Shown here: in pieces, positions 17,682 to 27,178 of the stretch
How the letters are laid out: each line of letters begins with the position of its first letter
Numbering within the stretch: the first letter of the stretch is position 1
DNA from: Dyadobacter soli
GTDB taxonomy: Bacteria > Bacteroidota > Bacteroidia > Cytophagales > Spirosomataceae
NCBI RefSeq assembly: GCF_900101885.1
Contig: NZ_FNAN01000021.1
Location: forward strand, 107,167 to 171,166
DNA length: 64,000 nucleotides
Direction of reading: 5' to 3'
Program-made: the position numbers and the translations under genes
Notes under the pieces: model-generated
Databases searched by the model: none
Told to the model about the DNA's origin: nothing
What the model saw: only the letters and a program-made list of their open reading frames with translations

Positions 17682-19410
17682 AGTTGCTGGTGCTTTGTTG
17701 CGAATTGAAAATCTGCACATACTCGGGACTTGTCAGCATGAGCTCGTCGTGCGTACCGCAGCCGATCAGCTCGCCCTCCATAAGCACCACGATCTGGTCG
17801 TAATGCTCGATGGCCGCTATTTTCTGTGTCACAGAAATCAAGGTAATGCCCGGATAATTGCCCTCTAAGTTCGCCAGGATCTTCTTTTCGGTCGTATTGT
17901 CCACGCGCGCAGTGAAATCATCCAGCAGCAGTATTTTCGGGTTCATCGCCAATGCCCTCGCCAGCATAATGCGCTGCTTCTGACCGCCGGAAAGGCTCGC
18001 TCCGCGCTCGGAAACGACGGTATTGAGGCCGTCGGGCAATGTTTCGATGAATGCGGCCAACTCCGCGGTATCGATGGCTTTCTGCAAGGATTCATTGGTC
18101 ACCGTTGTGCTGAATGCGATGTTTTCGCGGATACTCATATTGAAAATGATGCTATCCTGGAAAACGAAACCTACCTGCCGGTGAAACGACTCGCTGTCGT
18201 AGTGATCGATCGGGTGGCCGTCGAATGTAATGCGGCCCTCCTGCGGCTGGATGAGGCCGGTCAACAGGTAAAGCAACTGCGTTTTCCCGGCCGCCGTCGG
18301 ACCGATCACGGCAATGCGCGAGCCTGCGTTTACGGATAGGCTTACGTCTTTCAATGCCGGTTTTTCACCATAGCGGACCGTTACCTGTTCCAGTTCGATG
18401 TTCCCGCGCAACGATTCCTTCGATACGCCTCCTTCCACCGGATCGGCGATATTCAGAACGGCCGAAATCCTTTGGTAGGAAGCCGTGGCCTGCGCGATGA
18501 CGTTGCTCATGAAACCGATGACCAGGATCGGAAAAATGAGAATACCGAGGTAACTGTTGAATGCCGCGAAGCTGCCGAGTGTCATATCGCCCTCGATCAC
18601 AAAATGCCCGCCGAGTACGAGAATCGTGAGCATGGAAAGGTTTGCGGTAAACTGGACAACCGGGATAAGTCCCGCGAAAAGGCTCAGAATGGCCAGCCCA
18701 AAGCCTTTCGCTTTGGTATTGGCTTCGAGGAATTTGGCGTATTCCAATTGTTGGGAATTGACTACCCGTATCAATGCGGAGCCGAGAATGCTTTCGTTGA
18801 TGATCTTGTTGAGCCAGTCGATTACCTCGCGGCTTTGTACAAACAATGTGCGGACTTTCTTCAAAGTAATCGCAAACATTCCCCCGATAATGGGTATGAT
18901 GGCAAGCACGGTCAATGCCAGTTTCCAGTTGATACTCAGCAGCAATGCGCTGGCGCCAATGATGAGAAACAACGACGAAACGATCGCTACAATGGCCTGG
19001 GACACGAACATTTTGATCGAATCAATGTCGGCCGTCAGGTTGGTGAGCAATTTCGCGGCGGTAGTCTGCTCGATAAATGCGTGACTTTGTTTTGAAATTT
19101 TGTCCGAAAGCCGCGTCCGCAAATCGCGGGCTACTTTTTCGGAAGCGTATGTCTGGATAATGCTTTGCAGGTAGGCGAATGCAAATATGAAGACGACGGC
19201 GATGGTAAACTCGGTCAGGATGGCATTCAGGTCGAAACGCTGCCGGGTATAGTCATCGATCCCGTCGGCGACGAGCTTGGGGAGCCAGAGGTTGATGCCG
19301 TTGCTCAGCAGTGCAAACAGCAGCAACAGGACAATCAACCCCTTGTATGGAGCCAGTAAGCTGAATATGCCCGGCTGCTTGGGCGTTCCGGGTTTGGCTT
19401 TTTCAGACAT
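17665..19410 (-). CDS. ABC exporter, half-transporter with non-canonical Walker B
   Basis: A 581-residue type IV ABC exporter half: transmembrane domain followed by an ATPase with Walker A GPTAAGKT, a perfect signature LSGGQ and a Walker B ending LLLDDF, where Asp replaces the catalytic Glu. This is the subunit that contributes the degenerate ATP site in heterodimeric exporters, and it complements the degenerate signature of the partner encoded immediately downstream. The gene is divergent from the sulfatase gene. Confidence 0.88.
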   Translation of the reverse strand: MSEKAKPGTPKQPGIFSLLAPYKGLIVLLLLFALLSNGINLWLPKLVADGIDDYTRQRFDLNAILTEFTIAVVFIFAFAYLQSIIQTYASEKVARDLRTRLSDKISKQSHAFIEQTTAAKLLTNLTADIDSIKMFVSQAIVAIVSSLFLIIGASALLLSINWKLALTVLAIIPIIGGMFAITLKKVRTLFVQSREVIDWLNKIINESILGSALIRVVNSQQLEYAKFLEANTKAKGFGLAILSLFAGLIPVVQFTANLSMLTILVLGGHFVIEGDMTLGSFAAFNSYLGILIFPILVIGFMSNVIAQATASYQRISAVLNIADPVEGGVSKESLRGNIELEQVTVRYGEKPALKDVSLSVNAGSRIAVIGPTAAGKTQLLYLLTGLIQPQEGRITFDGHPIDHYDSESFHRQVGFVFQDSIIFNMSIRENIAFSTTVTNESLQKAIDTAELAAFIETLPDGLNTVVSERGASLSGGQKQRIMLARALAMNPKILLLDDFTARVDNTTEKKILANLEGNYPGITLISVTQKIAAIEHYDQIVVLMEGELIGCGTHDELMLTSPEYVQIFNSQQSTSNYELRS

Positions 19411-19451
19411 ATGGGTTTAGCATTAAATACGGCGACAAATATAACAAGGTA

Positions 19452-19459
19452 TAATTTTG
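19452..19459 (+). promoter_or_regulatory. Candidate -7 box upstream of the sulfatase gene
   Basis: TAATTTTG is an exact match to TAnnTTTG, about 70 bp before the sulfatase start in the divergent gap. No convincing -33 element was seen. Confidence 0.3.
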
Positions 19460-19528
19460 AATTACTCCCCGCCCCGATGGTTAAATTTTGGTTAAATTCC
19501 CCGCTCTCTGAATCCAAACCGCACCTGA

Positions 19529-21031
19529 ATGAAACTTCTGAGCCTTTTCTTTCTGACATTATCGATAACCCACGCCGCCACGGCCCAAAAAGCCAAAACG
19601 CCTCAAACCAACCTCCCCAACATCGTCTACATCTACGCCGACGACCTCGGTTACGGCGAACTGGGCTGCTATGGCCAGCAGAAGATCAAAACGCCCAACC
19701 TCGACCGCCTCGCCAGGGAAGGTATTCGTTTTACGCAGCATTACACAGGTACGCCCGTGTGTGCGCCCGCACGTGCGATGCTCATGACAGGCAAGCACGC
19801 GGGGCATTCGGCCATCCGTGGGAATTTCGAACTCGGTACTTTTCGCGACGACGGAGAACGCGGACAAATGCCGCTACCCGCCGCTGAATTTACGATCGCC
19901 GAGCTCCTTAAACAAAAAGGCTACGCCACGGCCCTCACCGGCAAATGGGGCATGGGCATGAACAATACCGAAGGCACGCCCAGCAAGCAGGGCTTCGACT
20001 ATTACTACGGCTACCTCGACCAGAAACAGGCACATAACCTCTATCCTTCGCATTTGTGGGAGAACGACCGGTGGGACACCCTTGCCCAGCCGTGGCAGGA
20101 TGTCCACCGCAAACTAGACCCCGCCTCCGCCACCGACGCGGACTTCAACTCCTTCAAAGGCAAAGAATATGCCCCTGCAAAGATGACCGAAAAGGCGCTG
20201 GCATTTATCGAACGGAGCAAAGACGGCCCATTTTTCCTTTACATGCCCTACACGATACCGCACGTATCGCTGCAAGCACCCGATGAGTATGTCCGAAAAT
20301 ATGCAGGCCAGTTTGACGAAAAACCCTACTACGGTGAAAAGGGCTATGCTTCCGCCAAGTATCCGCTCTCGACTTACGCGGCGATGGTAACGTTCCTGGA
20401 CGATCAGGTTGGTATTATTCTGGACAAACTCCGGGATATGGGCCTGGACGATAACACAATTGTGATGTTCAGCAGCGATAACGGCGCCACTTTCAATGGC
20501 GGTGTGAATGCGCAGTTCTTCAACAGCGTGGCCGGGTTGCGCGGTTTGAAAATGGATGTTTACGAAGGCGGTATCCGCGAACCGTTCATCGCCCGCTGGC
20601 CCGGAAAGATCAAACCAGGGCGCGTAACCGACCACATTTCCGCTCAGTTCGACCTTTTGGCCACATTAGCGGAACTGACCGGTCAGCCCACACCGCCCAC
20701 CGATGGTATTTCATTTCTACCCGAATTATTAGGCCAAACCAGCCGGCAGCAAAAGCACCCCTACCTCTATTTCGAATATCCCGAAAAAGGCGGCCAGATC
20801 GCCATCCGAATGGGCGACTGGAAAGGCGTCAAAACCGACCTGCGCAAGAATCCAGGCAATGCGTGGCAACTCTACAATCTCAAAACCGACCGCAGCGAAA
20901 CTACCGACCTGGCGGCAAAGCATCCGGATATTTTGAGGAGAATGGATGAAATTGTTAGGAAAGAGCATGAGGAGCCTGTTACTGCGGCGTGGCAGTTTGT
21001 GTTGCCTGTGATTGCAGCAAGTGAAAAATAA
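19529..21031 (+). CDS. Secreted type I sulfatase (arylsulfatase family)
   Basis: 500 residues with an N-terminal signal peptide (cleavage near residue 19, after AATAQ). The sulfatase motif CAPAR contains Cys78, which must be converted to formylglycine by a maturase not seen in this window. Asp38 and Asp39 in the YADDLGYG stretch are metal ligands, and GKWGMG matches the second family signature. It should remove sulfate from a carbohydrate or aryl ester in the periplasm or outside. It stands alone here, without glycoside hydrolases or SusCD genes. A long fold-back repeat starts at its stop codon. Confidence 0.9.
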   Translation: MKLLSLFFLTLSITHAATAQKAKTPQTNLPNIVYIYADDLGYGELGCYGQQKIKTPNLDRLAREGIRFTQHYTGTPVCAPARAMLMTGKHAGHSAIRGNFELGTFRDDGERGQMPLPAAEFTIAELLKQKGYATALTGKWGMGMNNTEGTPSKQGFDYYYGYLDQKQAHNLYPSHLWENDRWDTLAQPWQDVHRKLDPASATDADFNSFKGKEYAPAKMTEKALAFIERSKDGPFFLYMPYTIPHVSLQAPDEYVRKYAGQFDEKPYYGEKGYASAKYPLSTYAAMVTFLDDQVGIILDKLRDMGLDDNTIVMFSSDNGATFNGGVNAQFFNSVAGLRGLKMDVYEGGIREPFIARWPGKIKPGRVTDHISAQFDLLATLAELTGQPTPPTDGISFLPELLGQTSRQQKHPYLYFEYPEKGGQIAIRMGDWKGVKTDLRKNPGNAWQLYNLKTDRSETTDLAAKHPDILRRMDEIVRKEHEEPVTAAWQFVLPVIAASEK

Positions 21032-21218
21032 TGGCGCGAAGCTCCTGCTTCGTGTATGCTATTTGCAGGCCTCTGGCCGGTCTTACATGCATGACCGGCC
21101 AGAGGCCTCCGAATAGTCGGCACGAAGCAGGAGCTTCGCGCCATTTGCTCATCTTACATGCATGACCGGCCAGAGGCCTCCGAATAGTCAGCACGAAGCA
21201 GGAGCTTCGCGCCATTTA
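21031..21218. repeat. Fold-back element: 71-bp-period direct repeat with inverted arms
   Basis: A 24-bp arm at 21031-21054 recurs in reverse complement at 21121-21144 and 21192-21215. Inside, 21067-21082 and 21093-21108 form a 16-bp inverted repeat (AGGCCTCTGGCCGGTC and its complement). The block 21081-21147 is repeated at 21152-21218 with few changes. The element fills the gap between the convergent sulfatase and epimerase genes and could act as a two-way terminator. Confidence 0.9.
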
Positions 21219-22199
21219 CTCGACAGGAAACGGGCCTTCTTCGAATTCTTCTTCGTGATAACCTTTGCTTCCCACATCCCGCGCCAGCTGGCTCCGGAAA
21301 TCCGTGCCGTTCCGCAGGCATCCCAGCACATGCTCAAAGTCATATCGCGGCTTCCAGCCCAGGTCGCGCCGCGCGCGCTCGTTCACATACACGCGATCGA
21401 TTTCGGAAAACAATTTCCAACCCTGCGCTTCAAATAGTCCTTCGCATTCAGGATATAACGAACGGATTACCGCCGGCGCATCGGTATGCAGCAGCGCCAG
21501 GTGCGCGGGTGTAAATGGTGTAGTGGCAGAGATAATGTATTTGCCGAAGCCAATCGCCCCGGCTCTTTCCATGGCTGACAGATGCGCGGTAACGGCATCG
21601 GCAACGTCGACGCGGCGGTAAAGCAGCTCCAACGCTTGCACATTGGGGGTTTCGTAGCGCTGCCGCGTTTCCGCATTGTCGTCGTCCTCGGGGAAGAAGC
21701 GCGACGTCCGCAGGATCAGTACCGGCAAGCCGGTTTTCCGGTGAAAAAGCTCGCAAAGGCTTTCGGCGGCGAGTTTGGTGACGCTGTAAATATTTTTAGG
21801 CTGCGGTACCACCTCTTCGGTAATCCAGGCTGCGGGTTCACCTTTGGCGGGGTTCATTGCCGCGCCGAAAGTGCTGGTGGTACTGGTAAAAATGAATGCG
21901 GAAACGCCTGCCAGCACCGCTTCTTCCAGCAAATTGAGCGTTCCGGTGATATTGGTATCTACAAAATCCTGCTTGCTGTGCGTCGCCACATGCGGTTTGT
22001 GCAATGTAGCCGTGTGCATGACGGTACGGATACCGCGCATCGCTTTTTTGACAAAATCCCGATCCGAAATATCTCCCACCAGATCGGTATAGGCTGAATG
22101 TTTGATATCAATTCCTACGACTTGCATCCCTTCCGCCCGGAGCGTGCGCATAAGCGCCTCGCCCAGGTGCCCCGCGCTGCCTGTTACTAAAATACTCAT
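21216..22199 (-). CDS. NAD-dependent epimerase/dehydratase (extended SDR)
   Basis: About 327 residues from the ATG at 22199, which places the Rossmann motif TGSAGHLG at the N-terminus; an upstream start would add nine residues. The catalytic YxxxK reads YSVTK. The family acts on nucleotide sugars or related carbonyl substrates; the specific substrate cannot be read. It is divergently arranged with an AraC-type regulator 89 bp away, which may control it. Its stop lies at the edge of the fold-back repeat. Confidence 0.85.
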   Translation of the reverse strand: MSILVTGSAGHLGEALMRTLRAEGMQVVGIDIKHSAYTDLVGDISDRDFVKKAMRGIRTVMHTATLHKPHVATHSKQDFVDTNITGTLNLLEEAVLAGVSAFIFTSTTSTFGAAMNPAKGEPAAWITEEVVPQPKNIYSVTKLAAESLCELFHRKTGLPVLILRTSRFFPEDDDNAETRQRYETPNVQALELLYRRVDVADAVTAHLSAMERAGAIGFGKYIISATTPFTPAHLALLHTDAPAVIRSLYPECEGLFEAQGWKLFSEIDRVYVNERARRDLGWKPRYDFEHVLGCLRNGTDFRSQLARDVGSKGYHEEEFEEGPFPVE

Positions 22200-22288
22200 G
22201 ACTGTTTCAATGCTGATTTCCGGCAAAGGTATGCGTGTGCGGCTTCGAAAAATATTGGGATAGCCGATAAAAACATTGAAATTTGTGC

Positions 22289-23266
22289 ATGGCCTATATC
22301 ATTGATAATGAATCGTACCGGGAGATCGCGGGCAGGAAATTTCTTGCGCAGCCTGCGCTGGATACTTTCGAGCACGACGCGCCGCGGATACCATTCGTGA
22401 ACCATCGCGTGAAGAATATCTACGCCCGCAACTTCGGCATTATCCGCTTCCAGGCCGATTTCTTGCAGGATATGCAGATCCGCGGCATGAAAAGCGAACC
22501 CCACATCAGCCTGCATTTTCAGGTTAGGGGCCATTCCAATGCACATTTTCGCGACATTCCCGGCGAACACCCGCTCCGCCCGGCCGAGTACAATATTTAT
22601 TATTCCGAACACTTCGATTCCGACATTTTCTACAACCGCCAGACCGGCTTCGAGTACCTTGCATTGATCCTCAAAAAGGAGCATTTGCTGCAATTCCTGC
22701 AACAAAATGGCAGCCCGGCAAAACCACTCGAAAAGGCGCTGGGACAAGGACAGCCCCTGGCACTTTTCGGCAAAGCTGCGGCGGTAAGTACGGAAATGCA
22801 TTCGGTGTTGCAACGCATGTTACACGCACCCGTCGCCGACGACCTGTCGGAGATGTATCTCAATGGCAAAATTCTTGAACTGCTGGCATTGCAACTGCAA
22901 CAATACCGCGAAGAACGTAAAGCTCCCGCGCTTCAAGCCGGTACCGATCGCCAGCTGTCCGAGCTGTACCAGTACCTCTGCACGCATTTCCTGACCGTCG
23001 ATTCCCTGGAAGCAATCGCAAGTCATTCCCGACTTTCGGAGCATCAGATTCGTGAAGGTTTTAAACTAAAATACAATACAACCGTGTATGAGCTGGTCCA
23101 CGAAAAGCGAATGCTGCACGCCCGCCAACTGCTGCTCGACTCATGCCTGACGGTCGATGAGGCCGCTGCGGAGGTGGGCTATGCCAATAGCAGTAATTTT
23201 ATTCAGGCATTTAAAAGGAAATTTGGTACCACGCCCAAGCAAATGCAGTTGGACCGGAGGCGCTGA
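22289..23266 (+). CDS. AraC-family transcriptional regulator
   Basis: 325 residues from ATG 22289. The C-terminal third is a double helix-turn-helix of the AraC/XylS type (about 230-325), ending in the characteristic VGYANSSNFIQAFKRKFGTTP. The N-terminal part is a probable ligand-binding domain that I cannot assign. Divergent to the epimerase gene, which is the natural target. Convergent with the CDF transporter gene (4-bp gap). Confidence 0.88.
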   Translation: MAYIIDNESYREIAGRKFLAQPALDTFEHDAPRIPFVNHRVKNIYARNFGIIRFQADFLQDMQIRGMKSEPHISLHFQVRGHSNAHFRDIPGEHPLRPAEYNIYYSEHFDSDIFYNRQTGFEYLALILKKEHLLQFLQQNGSPAKPLEKALGQGQPLALFGKAAAVSTEMHSVLQRMLHAPVADDLSEMYLNGKILELLALQLQQYREERKAPALQAGTDRQLSELYQYLCTHFLTVDSLEAIASHSRLSEHQIREGFKLKYNTTVYELVHEKRMLHARQLLLDSCLTVDEAAAEVGYANSSNFIQAFKRKFGTTPKQMQLDRRR

Positions 23267-23270
23267 TCGC

Positions 23271-24188
23271 TCAGATCATCCATTTACGCTCCGTCGTGAA
23301 TGAAATCGTAAGCCACATTTTATATTCGCCCCGAATGCGTTCGTACAGTTCCTGCCTGATCGCATCCATTTCTTTTACCTGCGTATGCGCGAGTTTTTCG
23401 GGTAATAAAAAGTCGATTTCGATGGTGTAGCTGCCGCCGGTTTTGGCTACGCGCACGTACTCGTCGATGAAGCCGTAATGCTTTGAAATCGCTTCGGCTT
23501 CCTGATGTATTTTCTCCTCCACCTCGTCGTCGGGAGCGAATTGGAGCAATTCCCGGATGTTCTTCCAAAATGTCCGCACGGGAATGCGCAAGAACAGAAT
23601 AGAAATAATGATCACCATTCCGGGGTCGAGGTACGGGATCAGGTAAGCGAGCGAAGTTTCACGCAGAAAGTACCCGAGCGAGAGTACCACCAGTACGCCG
23701 GTGCTCAGCAGCGCGTCGAGCTGCCATTCCGTAGCTTCGATACGCACGTATTCCGAGCGGATTTGCAGCGCCATTCTTTTAAAATACAGCCAGAGTAAAA
23801 AGCAGCCGATAATGGAAGCGATCAGGTAGGGTAATGCAATATCGAGCTCGACGAACTTTCCGCCGCTGATAATGTCCATCACCGAGGTAGCAAGCGAGTA
23901 TAAGCATAGGAAAATGATCACCGCCGATTGCAGCGTCATTGAAAACGGTTCGAATTGCGCCCGACCAAACGGCAGGTCGTCGTCATCGGGCTTGCGGACG
24001 AAATTGTTCACCAGCAGCGATACGCCCGACAGGCTGATGCCTACCATCGAAAAAAGGGCATCGAAAATAATGGATTTCGAATCGCCGGCAATACCGACCA
24101 CAATGGCCCAGATCGTAAAGCCCGAACCGGTAACGATCGAAAGCTTGATCAGCCGCCGCTCCCTGAGGCGTTTTTGTCTCTCATTCAT
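23271..24188 (-). CDS. Cation diffusion facilitator (CDF) transporter
   Basis: About 305 residues from ATG 24188. It has a hydrophobic N-terminal domain with six predicted membrane segments, an FDALFSM segment in helix two and a PFGRAQFEP loop, matching the CDF family's (Y/P)xxHxxxE region with Arg in place of the usual His. A cytoplasmic C-terminal domain of about 90 residues follows. The family exports divalent metals (Zn, Fe, Mn, Co) by proton antiport. The altered ligand residues make the metal uncertain. Confidence 0.85.
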   Translation of the reverse strand: MNERQKRLRERRLIKLSIVTGSGFTIWAIVVGIAGDSKSIIFDALFSMVGISLSGVSLLVNNFVRKPDDDDLPFGRAQFEPFSMTLQSAVIIFLCLYSLATSVMDIISGGKFVELDIALPYLIASIIGCFLLWLYFKRMALQIRSEYVRIEATEWQLDALLSTGVLVVLSLGYFLRETSLAYLIPYLDPGMVIIISILFLRIPVRTFWKNIRELLQFAPDDEVEEKIHQEAEAISKHYGFIDEYVRVAKTGGSYTIEIDFLLPEKLAHTQVKEMDAIRQELYERIRGEYKMWLTISFTTERKWMI

Positions 24189-24291
24189 AAAGCCGGGCAA
24201 ACGCAGTAAACCAAGCGCATTACCCCGAATAAGTTAAAAAGACCTTTGACGGAAAGCAAGTTCCGAAACGTGCATTATCATATTGTAAAGC

Positions 24292-25422
24292 CTACTTCGC
24301 CGCCATCCTTGCGCGTCCGATGCCAAACTGATCTCCGGCCCGCACAGGCTTGTTTCCGGTAAACTGAACCTCCACCATTTTCTCGCTAGCCACGTTGTTG
24401 TGGAACTCGTCCGTTAATGTGGTGATGATTTTGCGGGTTTTCACGTCGATCACCTCCCCGCTCGACGGGTAGGCATACCGCCCGTCCAAACTAAACGTCA
24501 CCCAGCCGGGCATGTCCTGCACAGGGATCGTCGTCAGTTGCTGGTAAGGCGGTTTCGCGCTGAAAATGTGCATGCGCATATTATGACCGTCGCAAAGCCA
24601 AATTTCGGATTCGTCGGGTGTCAGGCCGATGCCGTGGCTTGGGTTACCATGCCTCCGTACAGGCCCCCGCTCCCATCCTTGCACCTCGATATGGGCGATT
24701 TTGGTTCCTTTTTTAATATCGCCTACCTCAAATCCCAGCAGGCTGTCGCACGTCACGTAAGTCATTGTTTCTGAGGCATTCACCGTGAACGGCCGGACGT
24801 AATTGTCAAATTCCCCTACCTTACCCACCAGCTCGTGCGTTTTGGGGTCGGCGATGTGCAGCCATGGGCTGGCAATGTCGGCCATATACACCGCATTTCC
24901 GGAAGCGCCGTAAATCGTGTTGTGTGCCCTTTTATGTACATTAATCTTTTTTATAATGTCACCCGTTTCGCAATTCACCACATTCCAGAAACCCTTTTCC
25001 AGCGACGGCAGGTACATCGTGCGGCCATCGGGTGAGATCGCCATCCGGTCGCAGCCACCCTCGAAAGCCTTTTCCCAAACTACCTTTTCCGTCGTCAGAT
25101 CGATCCTTTGAAGTCCTTCGAGCGTGCTCACGTAAATGCTGTTCAGCGGAAGGCTCACCGAAATCCCCTTTACATTCGAAGGCTTGCCATTCGGATGCAG
25201 ACCGCGCGTAGCGATTCTTTTGACGAACCGGTGATTGTTATCCATATCAAAAACCAGCAACCCGTGCCCGCCATACCCCAGGTAATCCCTGATTCCCGGA
25301 GTGGCTACATAAAGGTACCGCTTCGCACCCGCAGGCTTGTCCGCGTCACGCAAGCGCTGCGCAATGCCCGTGTGTGTGAAGGCTATTTGGAGGAAAAGCA
25401 ACCAGAATAATATCTTTTTCAT
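24292..25422 (-). CDS. Secreted YncE-like beta-propeller protein
   Basis: About 376 residues with a signal peptide (MKKILFWLLFLQIAF, cleavage near AQR) followed by several repeats of the type RxAISPDGRTMY and GLTPDESEIWLCDG, typical of YVTN/YncE six- or seven-bladed propellers. No enzymatic motif is evident. It lies 15 bp downstream of a Gfo/Idh/MocA oxidoreductase gene and is probably co-transcribed, so it may bind the same periplasmic sugar or cofactor. Confidence 0.8.
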   Translation of the reverse strand: MKKILFWLLFLQIAFTHTGIAQRLRDADKPAGAKRYLYVATPGIRDYLGYGGHGLLVFDMDNNHRFVKRIATRGLHPNGKPSNVKGISVSLPLNSIYVSTLEGLQRIDLTTEKVVWEKAFEGGCDRMAISPDGRTMYLPSLEKGFWNVVNCETGDIIKKINVHKRAHNTIYGASGNAVYMADIASPWLHIADPKTHELVGKVGEFDNYVRPFTVNASETMTYVTCDSLLGFEVGDIKKGTKIAHIEVQGWERGPVRRHGNPSHGIGLTPDESEIWLCDGHNMRMHIFSAKPPYQQLTTIPVQDMPGWVTFSLDGRYAYPSSGEVIDVKTRKIITTLTDEFHNNVASEKMVEVQFTGNKPVRAGDQFGIGRARMAAK

Positions 25423-25437
25423 ATTTACCAATAAAAT

Positions 25438-26751
25438 TCAGGAAACAGAAGGTAGTTTATAACCATTGTGATACTCCTTGGCGATGAGCTTATTAGCCTC
25501 GTCGTCCGTAAACTTCCCATGCTCCTTATCCCAATAAATCTTCTTCCCTGTCCGATAAGAGATGTTGCCCATTTGCGAGAAAATGGCAATGTCGGCACCC
25601 ACTTGAATGGGCGCATGCAGATCGGTCATTTTTCTGGATTTGATCACCTCTATAAAATTCTGCGCATGCAGGTCGAGGCCGTTATCGGAAGCTTTCTGAA
25701 ACGCCACGGCTTCCATTCGTTTGCCTTCGGGAATTACCTCCCAGCCGTCGCGATTGAGGACGAGCGTACCATTGTTACCAATGTAAGCGATGCCGTGCCC
25801 GCGTGCGTAGGGGCCGCCATCGATCCCCATGGCATGTTCCCACTGAATATTGAAATCGTCGAACTCGAAAACGGTCGTGAGCGTATCGGGGGTTTCGGCA
25901 CCGGAGTCCTGGTTGGCGAACTTGCCCCCGGCGGCCATAATGCTATGCGGTGTGGCCGATTTCATGCCTAACAGCGCGTAGTCGAGCAAATGCACGCCCC
26001 AGTCGGTCATCAGTCCTCCGGCGTAATCCCAGAACCACCTGAAATTGAAATGAAAACGGTTAGGATTGAACGGCCTGTTCTCTGCCGGTCCCAGCCACGT
26101 CCTATAATCCACTCCTGCGGGCGGGTTACCATCCGGCAGTTTCGAGATCGGGTTCACCCACGCAAAATAGCCCCACACCTTCACCAGCCTGATTTTGCCC
26201 AGCTTCCCGGAATGCACGAAGTCGATGGCATCGCGAAAATGCTTTTGACTGCGCTGCCACTGCCCAACCTGTACCACGCGGTTGTAGCGCTGTTGGGCGG
26301 CCACCATCGCCCGGCATTCGGCAATGGAGTTCCCGATCGGCTTTTCGACATAAATATCCTTACCCGCCTGGCATGCCTCGACCATCATGAGACAATGCCA
26401 GTGGTCCGGCGTGCCGATCACCACCGCATCCACATCTTTGTCCGCCAGGAGTTGCCGGTAATCGCCATAGGTCTTGACTTTTGCCCCACCCCTGGACAGC
26501 TCCGCGGCACGCTTGTCGAGTACATTTTTGTCTACATCGCAAAGCGCCACGCATTCGGTGCCTGGGTTTTTGAGGATCGCCGTCAGGTCCGCCCAGCCCA
26601 TGCCATTGATGCCGATGGCACCGATGCGGATCTTATCAGCCGGTGAAACCGGTGCAAAAGCAGAGACGGAAGCGGGGACAAGGGCCGAAAGCCCGGCTCC
26701 GGCGGCGAGGGTGGATGCTGTGCCAAGAAAGTGGCGTCGTGAATGAGTCAT
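25438..26751 (-). CDS. Tat-exported Gfo/Idh/MocA-family oxidoreductase
   Basis: 437 residues. The N-terminus has a twin-arginine signal (SRRHFLG) followed by a hydrophobic Ala-rich segment. The NAD(P)-binding motif GAIGINGMG opens the mature domain, and the family's EKP motif (VEKPIGNS) supplies the catalytic Lys. These enzymes oxidise or epimerise sugars and cyclitols with a bound nicotinamide; the Tat signal implies folding with cofactor before export to the periplasm. First gene of a two-gene unit with the YncE-like protein. Confidence 0.9.
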   Translation of the reverse strand: MTHSRRHFLGTASTLAAGAGLSALVPASVSAFAPVSPADKIRIGAIGINGMGWADLTAILKNPGTECVALCDVDKNVLDKRAAELSRGGAKVKTYGDYRQLLADKDVDAVVIGTPDHWHCLMMVEACQAGKDIYVEKPIGNSIAECRAMVAAQQRYNRVVQVGQWQRSQKHFRDAIDFVHSGKLGKIRLVKVWGYFAWVNPISKLPDGNPPAGVDYRTWLGPAENRPFNPNRFHFNFRWFWDYAGGLMTDWGVHLLDYALLGMKSATPHSIMAAGGKFANQDSGAETPDTLTTVFEFDDFNIQWEHAMGIDGGPYARGHGIAYIGNNGTLVLNRDGWEVIPEGKRMEAVAFQKASDNGLDLHAQNFIEVIKSRKMTDLHAPIQVGADIAIFSQMGNISYRTGKKIYWDKEHGKFTDDEANKLIAKEYHNGYKLPSVS

Positions 26752-26870
26752 TATGTCGGATCAGGTTGGTTGTCTGCTAAAAGTTACCAACCGTCCGATG
26801 TTACCCATCGCACAGGTACATTGCAAAGGCGACGCAAAGCCATATAGCTTCGCGCCGCTTGCGAGAGGCA

Positions 26871-27035
26871 TTAGAAGGGGTTACGCGGAGTTGTTACAAT
26901 GCTGTGAATCAGCCTGTCAAGTTCTTTTTCCATATCTTTCAGGCGGGCCAGAACATCGATATCACGCGTGGCAGCATAGGAATTTTGCAAATCCCTGACT
27001 TCCTTGATCCGAAGTGCAAAACTGAGAAGCGTCAT
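26871..27035 (-). CDS. Small 54-residue protein, predicted helical
   Basis: ATG at 27035 and TAA at 26871-26873 enclose 54 codons. The product starts MTLLSFALRIKEVRDLQNSY and continues with alternating charged and hydrophobic residues (KDMEKELDRLI), which suggests one or two amphipathic helices. Codon use is ordinary and there is no better ORF in this 572-bp gap, so I believe it is a real small gene. The function is unknown; it might be a coiled-coil adaptor. It is read away from the L,D-transpeptidase gene. Confidence 0.6.
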   Translation of the reverse strand: MTLLSFALRIKEVRDLQNSYAATRDIDVLARLKDMEKELDRLIHSIVTTPRNPF

Positions 27036-27136
27036 GGGTCTGTTGAATTGGTGTATCAGAAAATCATGACAAAGTAAATGCGAATCCGCCGCTCGTGTAA
27101 GGGGTTTGAGAGATTATAATAAAAATCTAATCCACG

Positions 27137-27178
27137 CAAAAAACCCGGAGCCAGGTATCAGCATCCTGGCGTCCGGGT
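27137..27178 (-). terminator. Strong intrinsic terminator or attenuator on the minus strand
   Basis: On the minus strand ACCCGG, AC, GCCAGG pairs with CCTGGC, T, CCGGGT around a 9-nt loop (27143-27178), followed directly by six Ts. No minus-strand gene lies between it and the L,D-transpeptidase start at 27324, so it would end a short leader transcript or small RNA upstream of the 54-residue protein gene. Confidence 0.65.

Noticed and set aside
18472..19095. 207-codon ORF on the plus strand
   Set aside because: Opposite to the membrane domain of an ABC exporter; no motif or plausible composition.
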